Notes: generated from the letters alone by a model not told the origin. A DNA stretch of 64,000 nucleotides from Dicyema japonicum (GCA_011109175.1 RDEW01000026.1:862156-926155), one strand, 5' to 3'. Counted from the stretch's first letter, positions 42,719-53,690 are shown. Numbers and translations: made by a program.

Positions 42719-43838
42719 GTGGCGAGAGGGGTTAGAGGAAAAGCACCGGCTATAGTAAAGGGGCTAATTAGTAAACTCCGTGTTCCCAAATGGGACCTCA
42801 AAGAGTTGAGGAGGGCAAAGGTGGAGTTAGAGGGGGCAATAATGGTGTATAAGAGGAAACTCTATACACATGAAAGTCGGTGTAAGAGAAGGAGAGAAAA
42901 TAATCTGTTTGAGTTTAATCGCAGATTGTTTTACCGTCGCCTACACGAAAATGGCCATAGTGTATGTTCCCAGCAGGACGCGGAAATGCTTTCCACATGG
43001 GGTAGTATGTGGGAGGCTAAACCACGCAGAGGAAATGCGTGGAATGTCCCGTACAGCGCCGCTCCTTTCTTGGCGGAATCTTGCGGAATTTTCGATTTTC
43101 GCAAGAAATTTGAGGCGGTAGTGAGACATCTCCCTGATTGGAAGACGACCGGGGTCGATAAAGTTTATAATTTCTTTATCAAAAGATGCACTTCATTACA
43201 CGAGTCTATGTGTCGTGTATTACAGAAAAGCATCACTAACCCGGAAACGATTCCTGATTGGGCATGCACAGGGACAACTTATTTGATCCCAAAGCTGGAC
43301 AACCCCCAGTCTGCTGACCGATAACCTGCATGCCAACCCTGTATAAGCTGATGACCAAATTGTGGCTAATGAGGTCAGGAGCTTTGTAGACGCAAATGGG
43401 ATTCTCTCCGAGAATCAGTTGGGAACTGTGCGAAATTGTCAGGGGGCAAAAGAGCAGGCTTTGATCAACAAATGCCTTTCTGTGTCTCACGGAAACTCAC
43501 TTTTGTCTATGTGGGTGGATGTGAAGAAGGCTTACGATTCAGTTGATCATTCTTACCTTGTCGAGTGCCTACACAGTCTGTGTATGCCTGTGTGGTTCAT
43601 CAGCTTTGTAGTGGCTGTGATGAATAGGTGGAGTATTCATCTGAACTATAATAGGCACCGGATAGGCGAGGTAAAACTCAAGAGGGGGATCCTTCAGGGG
43701 GATAGCATGTCTCCGCTACTCTTTGTTCTCTGTTTGGAGCCATTGAGTCGCCGCCTCAATGACCGGTTTGAGCAAATACCAGTTCATTGTGAAGGGGTCT
43801 GTTTCAGTACAAATCACCTTCTTTTTATCGATGACTGA
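42719..43838 (+). pseudogene. R2/CRE-type reverse transcriptase (fingers and palm)
   Basis: Reads RELRRAKVELEGAIMVYKRK-like basic sequence, NRRLFYRRLHENGHS, GVDKVYNFFIKRCTSLH, then after a stop at 43322 VRSFVDANGILSENQLGTVR, motif A WVDVKKAYDSVDH, motif B GILQGDSMSPLLF and motif C LLFIDD. FIDD instead of FADD is usual for this lineage. At 43836 the copy lacks one C that the second copy at about 60708 retains (GATGACCTGAAG against GATGACTGAAG), which truncates the ORF. Confidence 0.78.
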
Positions 43839-43840
43839 AG

Positions 43841-45408
43841 ATGTATGCTCGAACAGCCGAGGAGCTCTACTCCATGGGGGTCTGTGCCAGGGAATTCTTT
43901 GAGAGTATAGGAGATTTGAATTATTCAAAGTCTGCGACTAACACGCAAGTATGTAGCGAGTTAGTAAGAGTCCTAGAGGAACACGAAGGATATAAGTATC
44001 TGGGTGTTACCGAATCTCCAAAGTCCCTTATAATGCCTGAGACAAAGCGACAAATTACTGAAGGCATCCGTAAAAGAGCAGCGTTATTGTGTAAGACGTC
44101 TCTAAATGCAAGGAATTTGTTCCTAGCATTAAATGAGTATGCTGTCTCGCTGCTAAACTACTACATAGGTGTTGTGGAGTTTGAGCCCAAAGAGTATGAT
44201 GAGATGGATGTTATGATCCGTGGAGTACTCAGAGAGAACCATGTCCATGTGTTGGCAGCCAATAAGGAGAGACTATATTTACCCCGTGATAAATTCGGCC
44301 GTGGACTGTGTGGAGTAGTCCAACTAAGTGAGCGTATCCTAATGCGAATGCACGACACCCTGATAGCTGGGTCAAGTGTGTCTGCTAGGAAGCACGCCAT
44401 AATAACGACCGAGAAAACACGGGCAACCCACCTAGGCACTATCAGACCTTTTTTGTCTGCTAAGTATGGTGTTGATGATGGTGGGCTAGTAAATGTGAAG
44501 GCGTTGATCGAATTACAATATAATAATTTGATGGAAAAGATCAACTTAAAAAGCCTTCATAAGGTCCTCTTCAGAGCATTGGACAACCCACATGTCGACC
44601 TTAAGTCGTCGACAATATGGCTAAAATACGGTGACAACTCACCTCGATCGGAGGCGTTGTACACGTATATGCAAGACCGCAATATTTTTTGGGGTCGATC
44701 AACAAATACATGTCCCCACTGTAAGTCAAGGAGCATGTCGGTTGATCATTTAGCCACTCGATGTGGATCCATGCTCTGCCACGACTATGTGTGGAGGCAC
44801 AACGAGGTAGTAAGGAGTCTTCAATCTTTACTCATCTATGCAATAAGTATGGTATTCGCCACACCAGAAAGTTGCGGACTCATAAGGTGCAATCTGTAGT
44901 AGAGAACACCAGGGTCCAAATTAAGGTAGACAGTGTTATCCGTACCTCGGTGCTAGTCAAGCACAATAAACCGGACATTGTGGTACACGATAAGGAGTCT
45001 GGCCAAGTCCTTATCATAGAGGTTGGCATCACGTCTCAAGACCGTTTGCAGACTGTGGAGGTGGAGAAAAAAAGGAAGTATGACTTTCTTGCAAGCGAGA
45101 TGGGGCAGATGCTTGGTTGCAAGGTCCTCGTTATTCCTATAGTAATGACGTGGGAAGGAATTGCAACAAAGTACCACAAGGGTTATCTGAAGCAGTTGGG
45201 GGTAGATAGGAAGCTCCAGGCCTATCTACAGTCCACTGTGTTAAAGCGGACCCTAGAGAGCCTGACACTGGAGTATAGGAGGCAGAGCCCTGAGATGCCA
45301 TATGGGCAGAGGGTTCAATTAGACAAGGCGCTCTCGGAGTTGTTTCAGCAACCAGAATCGAACCTGCCTGAGGAGGCTGGCGAACAGGCAGGCGAGGAAG
45401 GTTGTTGA
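43841..45408 (+). pseudogene. R2/CRE-type thumb, zinc knuckle and REL endonuclease
   Basis: Continues MYARTAEELYSMGVCAREFF, LNYSKSATNTQVCSEL, RKRAALLCKTSLNARNLFLA, YLPRDKFGRGLCGVV. Then comes the zinc knuckle CPHCKSRSMSVDHLATRC and, after a frame change near 44800-44880, the nuclease core KPDIVVHDKESGQVLIIEVG with following YDFLASEMGQ and IPIVMTWEG. The PD...(I)EV pattern is a PD-(D/E)XK active site that cleaves the target DNA for priming. Ends with an acidic tail to 45406. Confidence 0.78.
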
Positions 45409-45493
45409 TTAAATATATTAACTTTTTTATTGTTTGTTAAATAAAGTGGGGTATTTAAACTAAGATTCTAATTAATATTATTTCTTATATAAC

Positions 45494-45993
45494 ATGGAAA
45501 TAATTTTGAAAAGATTAATGTCACCTCAGGGCATTCTCCTTCTCTTAATAAATGTATTATATTTTTTAAGTTTGAGATTACACTGATAATTCTCATAACT
45601 TGTTCTTTTTTATGTTACGAGGATTTTTACATTATTCCAATTGTTACAAGTATTCAGTTTGGAATTTCACTTCCCTTTACGATTATTCACATCTTCGTGT
45701 TTACTGAAAGTAAGAGAAAAGGAATATTGATAGCAGTTAAAATAATATAAAATCTAGGCTTACAATTTTATTTTTGATATGTATCATATTTGATATTTTT
45801 TTTTTCATCGGGGTACTTACGACAAGTAAAGTACATGATGAACTGAACCCTTTAGCAATTACAATTTCAGTAATTTAATTATATTTTTTAGGCATCATTA
45901 TTTGGTTTAACTGTTTCATCTGTAATCACGAGTGGTTTGATGATTCGAGAAATAGTCATCATTAATCGAGCAGCCAGAAATAAAGATTCTTAA
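45494..45993 (+). CDS. Four-span MARVEL-like membrane protein
   Basis: Start MEIILKRLMSPQGILLLLIN, a 23-nt intron (45554-45576), ITLIILITCSFLCYEDFYII, PIVTSIQFGISLPFTIIHIF, a 59-nt intron (45699-45757), LTILFLICIIFDIFFFIGVL, TTSKVHDELNPLAITIS, a 22-nt intron (45870-45891) and ASLFGLTVSSVITSGLMIRE to a basic tail and stop at 45991. This gives exactly 132 codons and about four hydrophobic spans. The start '(S)P.GILLLL..' followed by a short loop resembles MAL/plasmolipin/CMTM-type MARVEL proteins, which organise membrane subdomains. A 22-nt alternative to the 59-nt intron would keep the basic loop ESKRKGILIA but loses frame. Exon 1 and intron 1 are duplicated at 55202. Confidence 0.65.
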
Positions 45994-46017
45994 TTAATTT
46001 TAATAGATATTTCAGTT

Positions 46018-46125
46018 TGTCTAGATTTAATAAATTATATTAATAATATCATATTTGACCTAATTTCCAAGTTCCTGAATAGTCAATCGTGATAATAGAG
46101 CTAAGAGTGACTATCAGGATAGCTA
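46018..46125 (+). repeat. Dispersed 105-bp duplicate of 59395-59505
   Basis: Shares TAATTTCCAAGTTC, TTATATTAATAATAT, AGAGTGACTAT and the intervening spacing with 59395-59505 in the same orientation. It lies just 3' of the MARVEL-like gene, so the distant copy may be a displaced piece of this 3' flank or a short unclassified repeat. Confidence 0.5.
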
Positions 46126-46440
46126 CGAGTTTCTGTCAAACAGATCCCACCCTTAAGGTGATGAGTCCTTTCTGACATGACACAGTTTTTGAAAGGGTGA
46201 AGATTACTTACTACTTTTCTCCCTCTCCAACTCCACTGGTGAAGATTACTGTTATAAAACTCTTCCACCTGTGAATTAAGTAATGTCCGAGACTGTATGA
46301 CGTGCGATGAAAATGAAAGAGAGCGACTAACTTCTCCATCTTTCTTTGGAAGAGGAAGAACCTGCACAAAAAATAGAAAAGGTCAATTCTTTGCAGTTTC
46401 TTAATTCCTGTCTAATCTAAGAGTAAGAGTGAAACAAGTC
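46098..46440 (-). CDS. 3' part of an unrecognised gene
   Basis: After a TTTGTGCAG-type acceptor the reverse strand reads VLPLPKKDGEVSRSLSFSSH, VIQSRTLLNSQVEEFYNSNL, HQWSWRGRK, and in one frame FKNCVMSERTHHLKGGICL to a stop. A partial duplicate is at 34030-34145, where the alternative frame PEGLVASRMGSV is better preserved, so this copy may carry a small frame change. The 5' exons are missing, cut off by LINE sequence from 46440 on. No family recognised. Confidence 0.38.
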
Positions 46441-47062
46441 CCTTTCAAAATAACGAAAAAACGACACTCGATTAGTCATCAACAATTTCTACGACCAACC
46501 CGAGCATGTGGCCTCGACGGTGTCTGTGCTATCCACCTCAAACACCTAGATCCTTAGGCTCATATTGTGTTATCAAGACTATACAACCAGTCTATAAATT
46601 CCCATACAATACCAAACATAGAAGAACTCATTGATTACTCCAAACCTCGAGCCTGGAAAATCAAAAGACATTCCATCCTCTTACCGACCTGTTCTCCATA
46701 ACTTGTGCCTTGTCAAAAGTGTTGGAGAAGCTTGTACTAATTTTAATCATTCCTGTTCTACAATTTCCTGGTTTTCAACATAGCTTCAGATCAGGCCGTT
46801 CTACAATGACGCATTTGGAATCTGTCTCCCAATTCATCACAGACGGCTTCAACATAAAGACGGACTTACGGACGGTTCTGGTGTCTATAGATATACAGAA
46901 CGCCTTAGACTCGGTTTCAAAAACTCTCATAACAAAGAAGATCTTTAACTCAAATTTACATCCGAGCATCATGCTATGGCTGGAAAATTTCTGCCATAGT
47001 AAAGAAGAGAAGAGAAAGGATGCCATAGTAAAGAAGAGACCTTTCATACTACTAAGATCAGA
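46440..47062 (+). pseudogene. Jockey-like LINE reverse transcriptase fragment
   Basis: Reads CGLDGVCAIHLKHLDP, LSRLYNQSIN, then LSKVLEKLVLILII-like sequence, FQHSFRSGRSTMTHLESVSQ and motif A SIDIQNALDSVSKTLI (usual D..KAFD changed to NALD). Motif C is absent. Probably family C. Confidence 0.6.
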
Positions 47063-47094
47063 AAATTATCTTTATGTTATTGCGCAGACGATTG

Positions 47095-47485
47095 AAAATG
47101 CCTGTTCTGCCTGGAGATTCGTTATTCCTTCTACGAGGGTGAAGCGTATGAACTCTCTCAGGCGGAAAATCATGAGACATTTACAATCAGACTCCACATC
47201 TGTCCCCAGTCTGCTTTCAGAGGAGGCGACGGTGAGAAATGGCCTGGGCTTCATACGTATGTGCAATGACCAAGGAAACCCATTCAAAAAGAAGGTGGTT
47301 CATGAAAAGGAATTCAGATCGGTATTAAAAAAAGTACACTCCGATAAAATTCCTCTGCAGAAATAAAAGAAAACACTTCAGAAACTCTGTTGGTTCACTG
47401 ACGGAGTATTCGAAGAGAATTCGAGAGATGTTGGAGGCTGGGATTACTTAATTTAACAAGTTAATTCTTTCTTTTTCGGTAGAAT
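47095..47485 (+). pseudogene. Jockey-like LINE C-terminal fragment
   Basis: SAWRFVIPSTRVKRMNSLRR, KIMRHLQSDSTSVPSLLSEE, ATVRNGLGFI and, in a shifted frame, RIREMLEAGIT-stop. Near duplicate of 33610-34012. Ends with a TTAATTCTTTCTTTTTCGG-type tail. Confidence 0.55.
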
Positions 47486-47515
47486 TTACACGCCTCGCGA
47501 AAAGATTGTCATGTC

Positions 47516-48645
47516 TTGACTCTCACAGATCTTTTTTTTCTGATAAGAAACAACATCGGACTACCCAAGCTATTATACCTACTCCGATGTTCACCCTGCT
47601 ACGAGCAATACGACAGTTTACTTTTGATAGACAAATCTCTCAAACAAACTGTTGAGTCACTAATTACGTCCGCTTCGACGAACTTGGTGGGAAGCAATGT
47701 AACTTCCCTCTAGATTTGGGGGTGTCGGTCTAAGACCGGTGCTGGAGGTTGCGTACTCGGCATATCTATCGTCACTCTCAAGTTGCAGCCATTAGACACG
47801 GCAAGTACTTCATCACACTATTGTCTTCGCTGAAATGAGTCATTTGACGAAACTTGTCGGAAATAAAACCGGACTAAAAATTTTCGAAGAATCAACGAAG
47901 CAAAGTAATTGGGATAACAAAATTTTGGAATACCTTAAAAAAACAAATCAACATCGTCTTGCTTGTTTGGTGTCAGCTTCAAGTGGAGGGAATGAAGCAT
48001 GGCTTGGTGCAATACCTTGCCCAAACCTTGGGACTTTTTTGAACGACGATTCTCTCTAGGATTGGAATCGGACAAAGGCTGGGAACTAGACGTTTTTGCC
48101 AGGCAGCACCGATGCGGGAAAACAGTCGATGCGAAAGGATTGCACCCGCTGTCCTGCAGAAGAAGCGCCGGAAGAGACCACGTCACGCTGCTCTGAACGA
48201 TGTGATAGTCAGAGTTCTGAAGGCTACAGGCTTCCCAGTACAGCTTGAACCAGTGGATCTCCATCGAGGAAATGGAAAGAGACATGACGGGATGACCCTT
48301 TTCCCTTTCACATACGGAAGATCTTTGGTCTGGGACGCAACTTGTGCTGACACGTTCTCAAGCACGAATCTTTATAATCAGTTCAGACACCTGTAGCAGC
48401 TGCTTCGACCGCGGAAAACCTAAAAATCAAGGAATATTCTTGCCTCGGGGATCGCTACCAATTTACTACTGTTGCGGGCGAGTTATCGAGAGCCATTGGT
48501 CCAATGACGGCTGATTTCGGAGGGATGCTTGCCAGAAAGGAAAGGGATCAACGAGAAGGGTTATGGCTGATACAAAAGATTGGAATGGCTATACTCCGAG
48601 GAAACTTTGTTCTCATCCACGCAGCAGCTTCCTCAACTAACATTT
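47516..48645 (+). pseudogene. LINE family D, thumb and C-terminal domain
   Basis: Reads RNNIGLPKLLYLLRCSPCYE, LGTFLNDDSL, FSLGLESDKGWELDVFARQH, RCGKTVDAKGLHPLSCRRSA, GFPVQLEPVDLHRGNGKRHD, GMTLFPFTYGRSLVWDATCA and decays. This is the C-terminal half of a common invertebrate non-LTR RT (C-x-C-G..VD..GLH.LSC..S.GR then KRPDGMTL). Frames change several times. It is the most complete family D copy here. Confidence 0.65.
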
Positions 48646-48779
48646 GTTTTTTTGTTTTATTTAATTATTAAATAAACAATTCGTTTATATCAATTATTGA
48701 TAATACGTTATTAAGTGATATCTAGGGCAACATTTTTATTTACTTTTTTTCTTTTAAACAAAATAATTTTTTTAACAAT

Positions 48780-48862
48780 TAAACAATGTCAGTTGAGGAA
48801 GCCTGCTGCGTGGATTGCGAACAAGTTCCCTCAGAGTATGGCTATTCCAATCTTTTGTCTTA
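48780..48862 (-). repeat. Inverted copy of the family D 3' tail
   Basis: TCAGTTGAGGAAGCCTGCTG and the following GGATTGCGAACAAGTTCCCT is the reverse complement of the tail at 14090-14190 and of 48560-48645. It forms an 80-85 bp inverted repeat with the latter across a about 140-bp AT-rich spacer. 48862-49016 holds nothing assignable. Confidence 0.65.
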
Positions 48863-49015
48863 GCCAATCTTTTATTTACTTAAAAAATAAAAATTGCCTT
48901 TAAAAAGTCAATTTTAAAAAAGCGCTGGTTAACACATAAGAAACAACTAAAATCGGAAGGTCCTAGATACTAGTCATGTCATAGTGCAGTAGTATTATAG
49001 CTATGCCACAGTACA

Positions 49016-49177
49016 TCAGAGCTGCTTTATCGGTTCAACCTTCAAAAGGACAACTTTCACGAGATACATAATACTTATAGCTCCCATGTGCAGGAAAGTA
49101 CATAGTTCAAGATGTCTGTATCCTCTTGGATCTTCTACTTTCCAGACATTTTCCTCAGCTGTTAGCCAATGAGGCAT
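49016..49177 (-). CDS. Small 53-residue reading frame
   Basis: MPHWLTAEENVWKVEDPRGY, RHLELCTFLHMGAISIMYLV, KVVLLKVEPIKQL-stop. Composition is protein-like with a weak hydrophobic centre. The sequence just upstream (TTGGTTGAGGTGGTAAGATG) resembles the RTE 5' end, so it could be a LINE-derived leader. No family recognised. 49180-49560 is AT-rich without clear content. Confidence 0.25.
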   Translation of the reverse strand: MPHWLTAEENVWKVEDPRGYRHLELCTFLHMGAISIMYLVKVVLLKVEPIKQL

Positions 49178-49569
49178 CTTACCACCTCAACCAAGGATCA
49201 ATTGTTAGCAGAAGGGTTTTCAATTACAACCTCAGTCAAAATATCAATTGAACAATTAATTTACAGGGTTTTCAATTTATTTAATTTTGTCAAATATTTA
49301 ATAAACTCTCAAATTGCGAAAAAACAATAATTTCCAGACAAAAATAAGAACAAATTTTATTAACCATTGAGGGGCTGTTTCCTCAGTCGACCTTTGAAGA
49401 CTGGATATGCCTACTTTGCTTTGCCCCGTGAAGACATACCCGACAGAAGAAAAGAAGTCACATCCACCGAAACAGAAAACATCATTAAGTTTTCTTCTTA
49501 TGCCATAAGAGTTTATTTACAAGAAAAAGTATAAGAATCATCGAATGAGCCAGAGGGCTGATTACGGGA

Positions 49570-50150
49570 TACCATAAGATGCAAACTGTTAGAAGGTGGA
49601 ATCCATTAGGCTACAAATATTCTCCACAATCAGAACCGTATCTAGAATTATCAGAAGAAACAAAACGAGGCTCACCGAGCGACATCCAACCCCCCAACGA
49701 CCAACGAATCTTTTCTTCCCCAGGCCTAATTTACTTGTATCTGAGGAGACTTAACAAGGAGATACTTTCCTTCTCTCCAAGCATCATCGGAGGACTCGAT
49801 GGACTTCGAATCAACATCTCAAGGACCTAATTTCTAATATCATAGGCAACTCCGGCATCCAACTTGTCTCGGCAATCACCAAACTAATGAACAGGATGCT
49901 TTACAGGAAACTCCATAAACGATTCACTACATCAAGTTCTCTGCTACTGGTGATGTAATCACGGAGGATTGCTTCATGCAGTGCTCCTCATTCAAGACAA
50001 AAATGAGAACGAATTTTAATTAATTAGCTCTGTCCACGTCTTACCAAAGTTAGTTCGACGATCAAGACTGAAATCAGAAACCTTACTAGTCCGTTTTAGA
50101 GGTCTTAATATCGTTCCCCGACATATTCTTCGACTATGTATCTTCCCCCT
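49570..50150 (+). pseudogene. LINE family D reverse transcriptase N-terminal part
   Basis: SLSPSIIGGLDGLRINIS-like sequence (the 'SFP.GSSGGPDGLRP.HL' block) followed in another frame by SAITKLMNRMLYRKLHKRF and TSSSLLLVM, matching 'L......LMN.MLYRKVPP..RPF...S.LIAL'. Broken frames; it precedes two family D C-terminal fragments. Confidence 0.5.
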
Positions 50151-50399
50151 AAAGGAAAAAGTAAAGCCTGGGACACGGTGAATTCATCATTCTCTCGTCT
50201 AAGAGAGTTCAGTATGGAGACCCCTTGAGGCCTACTCTGTTCAGCAACAGAATCATCCGTGTAACAAAATGTGTTATTACTCTATTAAAGTTTGGTATTT
50301 GGAAAGAACAAGAGGAAAACAAGAGAATTTAGCCAGAAAACAAATTAAATGCAACAATTATTAAAAGCACGCATTTAAAATTTAAAAACTAACAGATCA

Positions 50400-51183
50400 T
50401 GGGAAAGTGATTGATACCTCGCCTGGGACGCTACTTGTGTGGATAGCCTCTCTCCCTTCAACTCGCTATGACTGCAACTCGGAAAGAATGAGACTCTAAA
50501 GATGAAAAAGTAAGAATGTCTCAGGACATTTCATTTTGAACTAGTCGTCGTTGAAACGACAGGAATCATAGGAAGCAGGTCATTGACCCTACTAAACAGA
50601 ATCGGATCGCGTTGAGGAAAATGACTTGCAAATCGTCAGGGGAAATGCGTTCTCAATAATGAGAACAGCCAGTAGTTGTTATAAGTAATTAGCTTCCAAT
50701 AGATATCTGAATGAACAAAGAATTAACTAAAGAATTGAAAAGCTGGAATAACGCAGTAATAATATTAATAGAATTAGAGTGATGGATTACACTACTATCA
50801 GCCGATCTACGACAAACATCATTCAATTTCTAATCAAAGGATCTCTTTTTCCCATACTAAAGAAAAGATTGTTTGGGACGAGACATGTACAGACACGTTC
50901 GCCACGAACAATTTTCACGAGTGCGCTTCAAGGGCCTTCTCTGCAGCCGTCAAGGCGAAGAAGGCTAAACTCGAAAAATACGTCGACTTTCCCGATAGTG
51001 TCAAATTTGTTCTTCTTGCTATGGAGACTTCAGGATCCTACTCCCCCTCTACACTCAAGATTTTCGGACGTTTTGGAAACCGGATCACCTCATGCACTGG
51101 AGATCTTCGTGAACGCCGCTCGCTATTTGAGCGAATAGCAATTCTGAAGAACAGCAACGCAGTGAGGGCGGCAACTAACTAAC
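50400..51183 (+). pseudogene. Two tandem family D C-terminal fragments
   Basis: 50400-50660 reads YLAWDATCVDSLSPFNSL, then FELVVVETTGIIGSRSLTLL. 50836-51183 reads KEKIVWDETCTDTFATNNFH, CASRAFSAAVKAKKAKLEKY, FVLLAMETSGSYSPSTLKIF, FGNRITSCTGDLRERRSLFE to a stop at 51181. Both follow 'LVWDATC..TL...AA.AE..K..KY..L...Y.FVP.GVETLGPWGP'. The second is open throughout. 50150-50400 is unassigned. Confidence 0.6.
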
Positions 51184-51735
51184 TTATGTTTTGACCAAAT
51201 AAGTTATATTTTTGAAATAATAAAGTCAAGAAGAGATTCAAAGTATATTTAAAAATACCTGATGAGTATCCAATCAAGCCTCCACTTGTAAATTATTTTC
51301 TTTAATGTTTATTAGGTGAGATTAGATACACCGCGTCGATAATAACAATGGAAAAATATTAAAAACTTTCTTAAACGAATTGTATAATTAAATATTATGT
51401 TAGGATAAAGCCAGTAACCAATTGCTTCGATAATATTTAATGGATGTAGTAGTGAAACAATCTTTATATGTTTAAAAATTGTTGACTTAATTTCTTTTTC
51501 ACACGAAAAACAATATAGTTAAGGGACGCAGCTAAGACAGCGCTGAAATCCCTCTCTGGAATAAGTAGAATGAAAGACGAGGCTTTATATTAAAAAGAAA
51601 ACTCAGTGGTTGAAAATAGGTAAAATATATTAAAAGCAATTAATGTCGTATGTGATAGTCCGGGCTGTTGATACTGTCCGGGTTGATAAGACAAATTTAT
51701 CACTTGAAAACATTAACAACCACTAAGTTTTGCTT
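51184..51735. other. Unassigned AT-rich stretch
   Basis: No reading frame of note, no recognised repeat. Leads into the minisatellite. Confidence 0.4.
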
Positions 51736-51740
51736 CGAAA

Positions 51741-52200
51741 GATCTGTCCCTTGTTCCCTCAAAAAACAAAAAATTTTATTTTGAGTCAATAAAGCGATTA
51801 AGCGAGAAAAGGGTCGAAAATAGAAAAGGTCGAATGATCTGTCCCTTGTTCCCTCAAAAACAAAAAATTTTATTTGAGACAATAAAGCGATTAAGCGAGA
51901 AAAGGGTCGAAAATAGAAGAGGTCGAAGGATCGGTCCCTTGTTCCCTCAAAAAACAAAAATTTTATTTGAGTCAATAAGCGATTAAGCGAGAAAAGAGTC
52001 GAAAATAGAAGAGGTCGAAGGATCGGTCCCTTGTTCCCTCAAAAAACAAAAAATTTTATTTGAGCCAATTAAGCGATTAAGCGAAAAAAGGGTCGAAAAT
52101 AGAAGATGTCGAAGGATCGGTCCTTTGTTCCCTCAAAAAACAAAAATTTTATTTGAGTCAATTAAGCGATTAAGCGTAAAAAGGGTCAAAAATTGAAAAT
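51741..52200. repeat. Minisatellite, 92-95 bp unit, five copies
   Basis: Units begin GATC(T/G)GTCCCTTGTTCCCTC at 51741, 51836, 51929, 52021 and 52115. Each contains AAAACAAAAA, TTTTATTTGAG, CAATAAAGCGATTAAGCG and GGGTCGAAAATAGAAGA. Copies differ by a few substitutions and 1-2 base indels; the last is partial and most diverged. The long minus-strand frame across it is a by-product of the repeat. Confidence 0.9.
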
Positions 52201-53690
52201 TATTAAAGAAAAGTAAAAGAAAACGCGAATAAAAATTTTCAAACAAATCATGTCTAAATAGGCGATACTGTTTTCATCAAATCAGATTTTGATAACAACC
52301 TGAAAACAAAAAAACAATCGTTAAGGGAGTTTACACAGATGAAACAAAAAAGTCTTAAAATCAAGAATTAAAAAAATTAATTAGTCTTTAAATACAGTTT
52401 ATTTGTCTGATAGTAAAGAAGTTTTTGATTTTTTTAATTCGTTTTTATATTAAAAGTTGTTAAATTTTTGTTATGATAATTCAATAACGGTTCCATTTCG
52501 GGTCTATATAAAAGTTCCATTGATTCTGTTAGAGCCATTCTTATTAGTTAGCATACGTTCTTTCACTTATATTCAAAGATCTGGCAAACCTCCGACAATT
52601 AATAATACTTTCTATGGTTTTTCGACTCTACTTATTTCTTCATATAAACTTCAAATCACTATTCCAGAACTGACGGTCTGTGCCCTGCATGTGCAGTCAA
52701 CAAGGCTCAACTTTATTAGGAAAAGAGACCGTTAACTAACTAAAGGTTGTGAGGAGATTAATCCCCAGGAGATACCGAAATTCCAATTCCTATGGTTAAC
52801 TTTCATAAACAATTCCTTTTTTGTTAACTTCCAGGTATTAAGGTGAAATTCTAGAAAACTTACTTTTTGTTGGTTTTGGCAGACTTAACACGCATTTTGG
52901 AGCGTGTGAGCCACGTCACCAGTTCAGCCTGTTCGACCAGTTGATGAGTAGAGAATTACACCTTTGGAAGCAAACCCACGAGCTTGCAGCCTTGATGATA
53001 CCCCGACTACTACACCAACCGGCAAAGATTACTTCAACCTAAGAATAACGTCAGGGCTTGCACAGACTCCTTTTCAGGCTTCATGTTGTAAGCTAGAAAG
53101 GCTGCTCGAACTATGAGTAGAAAATCTATCCTCTAACGGCATCTAAAGGGATTTTCGTACATTAGAAGAGATGAACTTTTCATCATGCACCATAATTCTC
53201 CGTTTGTGCCTAATCATCAATCTCTCAAGAATCTTCTTCGATACGATTGTTTCAATGAAGCCCCCGTTGCTTTATCTAAGTTCAGCTTATTTATATTGAG
53301 AAAATTCCGTTTGTAGGCATAACCGGGAATAATCTTTAAAGAAATCTGGTAACGGCAACTCGTTGCTCGTCAAGGTTCCACTACAAATTAAACTATTAAT
53401 AATGGATTTTTAAAAGGGAAAATTTGTCTGCTAGCTACGAATATAACCAGTTTTCTCAATGTGACCCACATTAAAGCGAAAAAGTGGAACACTTCCGATC
53501 ATGTGTGCCATCCAATTTTTCTTCAGATAAATGAAATTAATTCTAAATTGGTTCCGAGAACGTATCTCGTTGGCTATTGTTAAGGGAAATAGCATGGCCA
53601 TTCAGATGCCTTAATTTAATTTTTATTCATTCGATAATAAAACCATAAAATTAAAAAAAAATTCCAATTTACATTTATTTGTTAATGTTC
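52200..53690. other. Mostly unassigned region
   Basis: A 92-codon frame (52457-52735) containing PFRVYIKVPLILLEPFLLVS is the only sizeable frame; I do not recognise it. The remainder has no clear exon chain, repeat or RNA gene. Confidence 0.25.

Larger units (their letters stand above)
42000..45410 (+). mobile_element. R2/CRE-type LINE with restriction-enzyme-like endonuclease
   Basis: A about 3.4-kb element with one original long ORF, now in several frames: N-terminal region 42020-42559, linker and fingers 42719-43324, RT core 43362-43838, RT thumb to zinc knuckle 43841-44899, endonuclease 44761-45408. The layout RT, then CCHC, then PD-(D/E)XK nuclease identifies the early-branching LINE group (R2, R4/Dong, CRE, NeSL). 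No N-terminal DNA-binding zinc fingers are obvious. A tail with TAAATAAAGTGGGG follows the stop. A second, internally deleted copy lies at 59690-61140. Confidence 0.82.

Noticed and set aside
51700-51975. Minus-strand 91-codon frame with repeated FDLFYFRPFSRLIALL
   Set aside because: It is an open frame created by the 94-bp minisatellite; the repeat contains indels that break it and it has no protein-like design.
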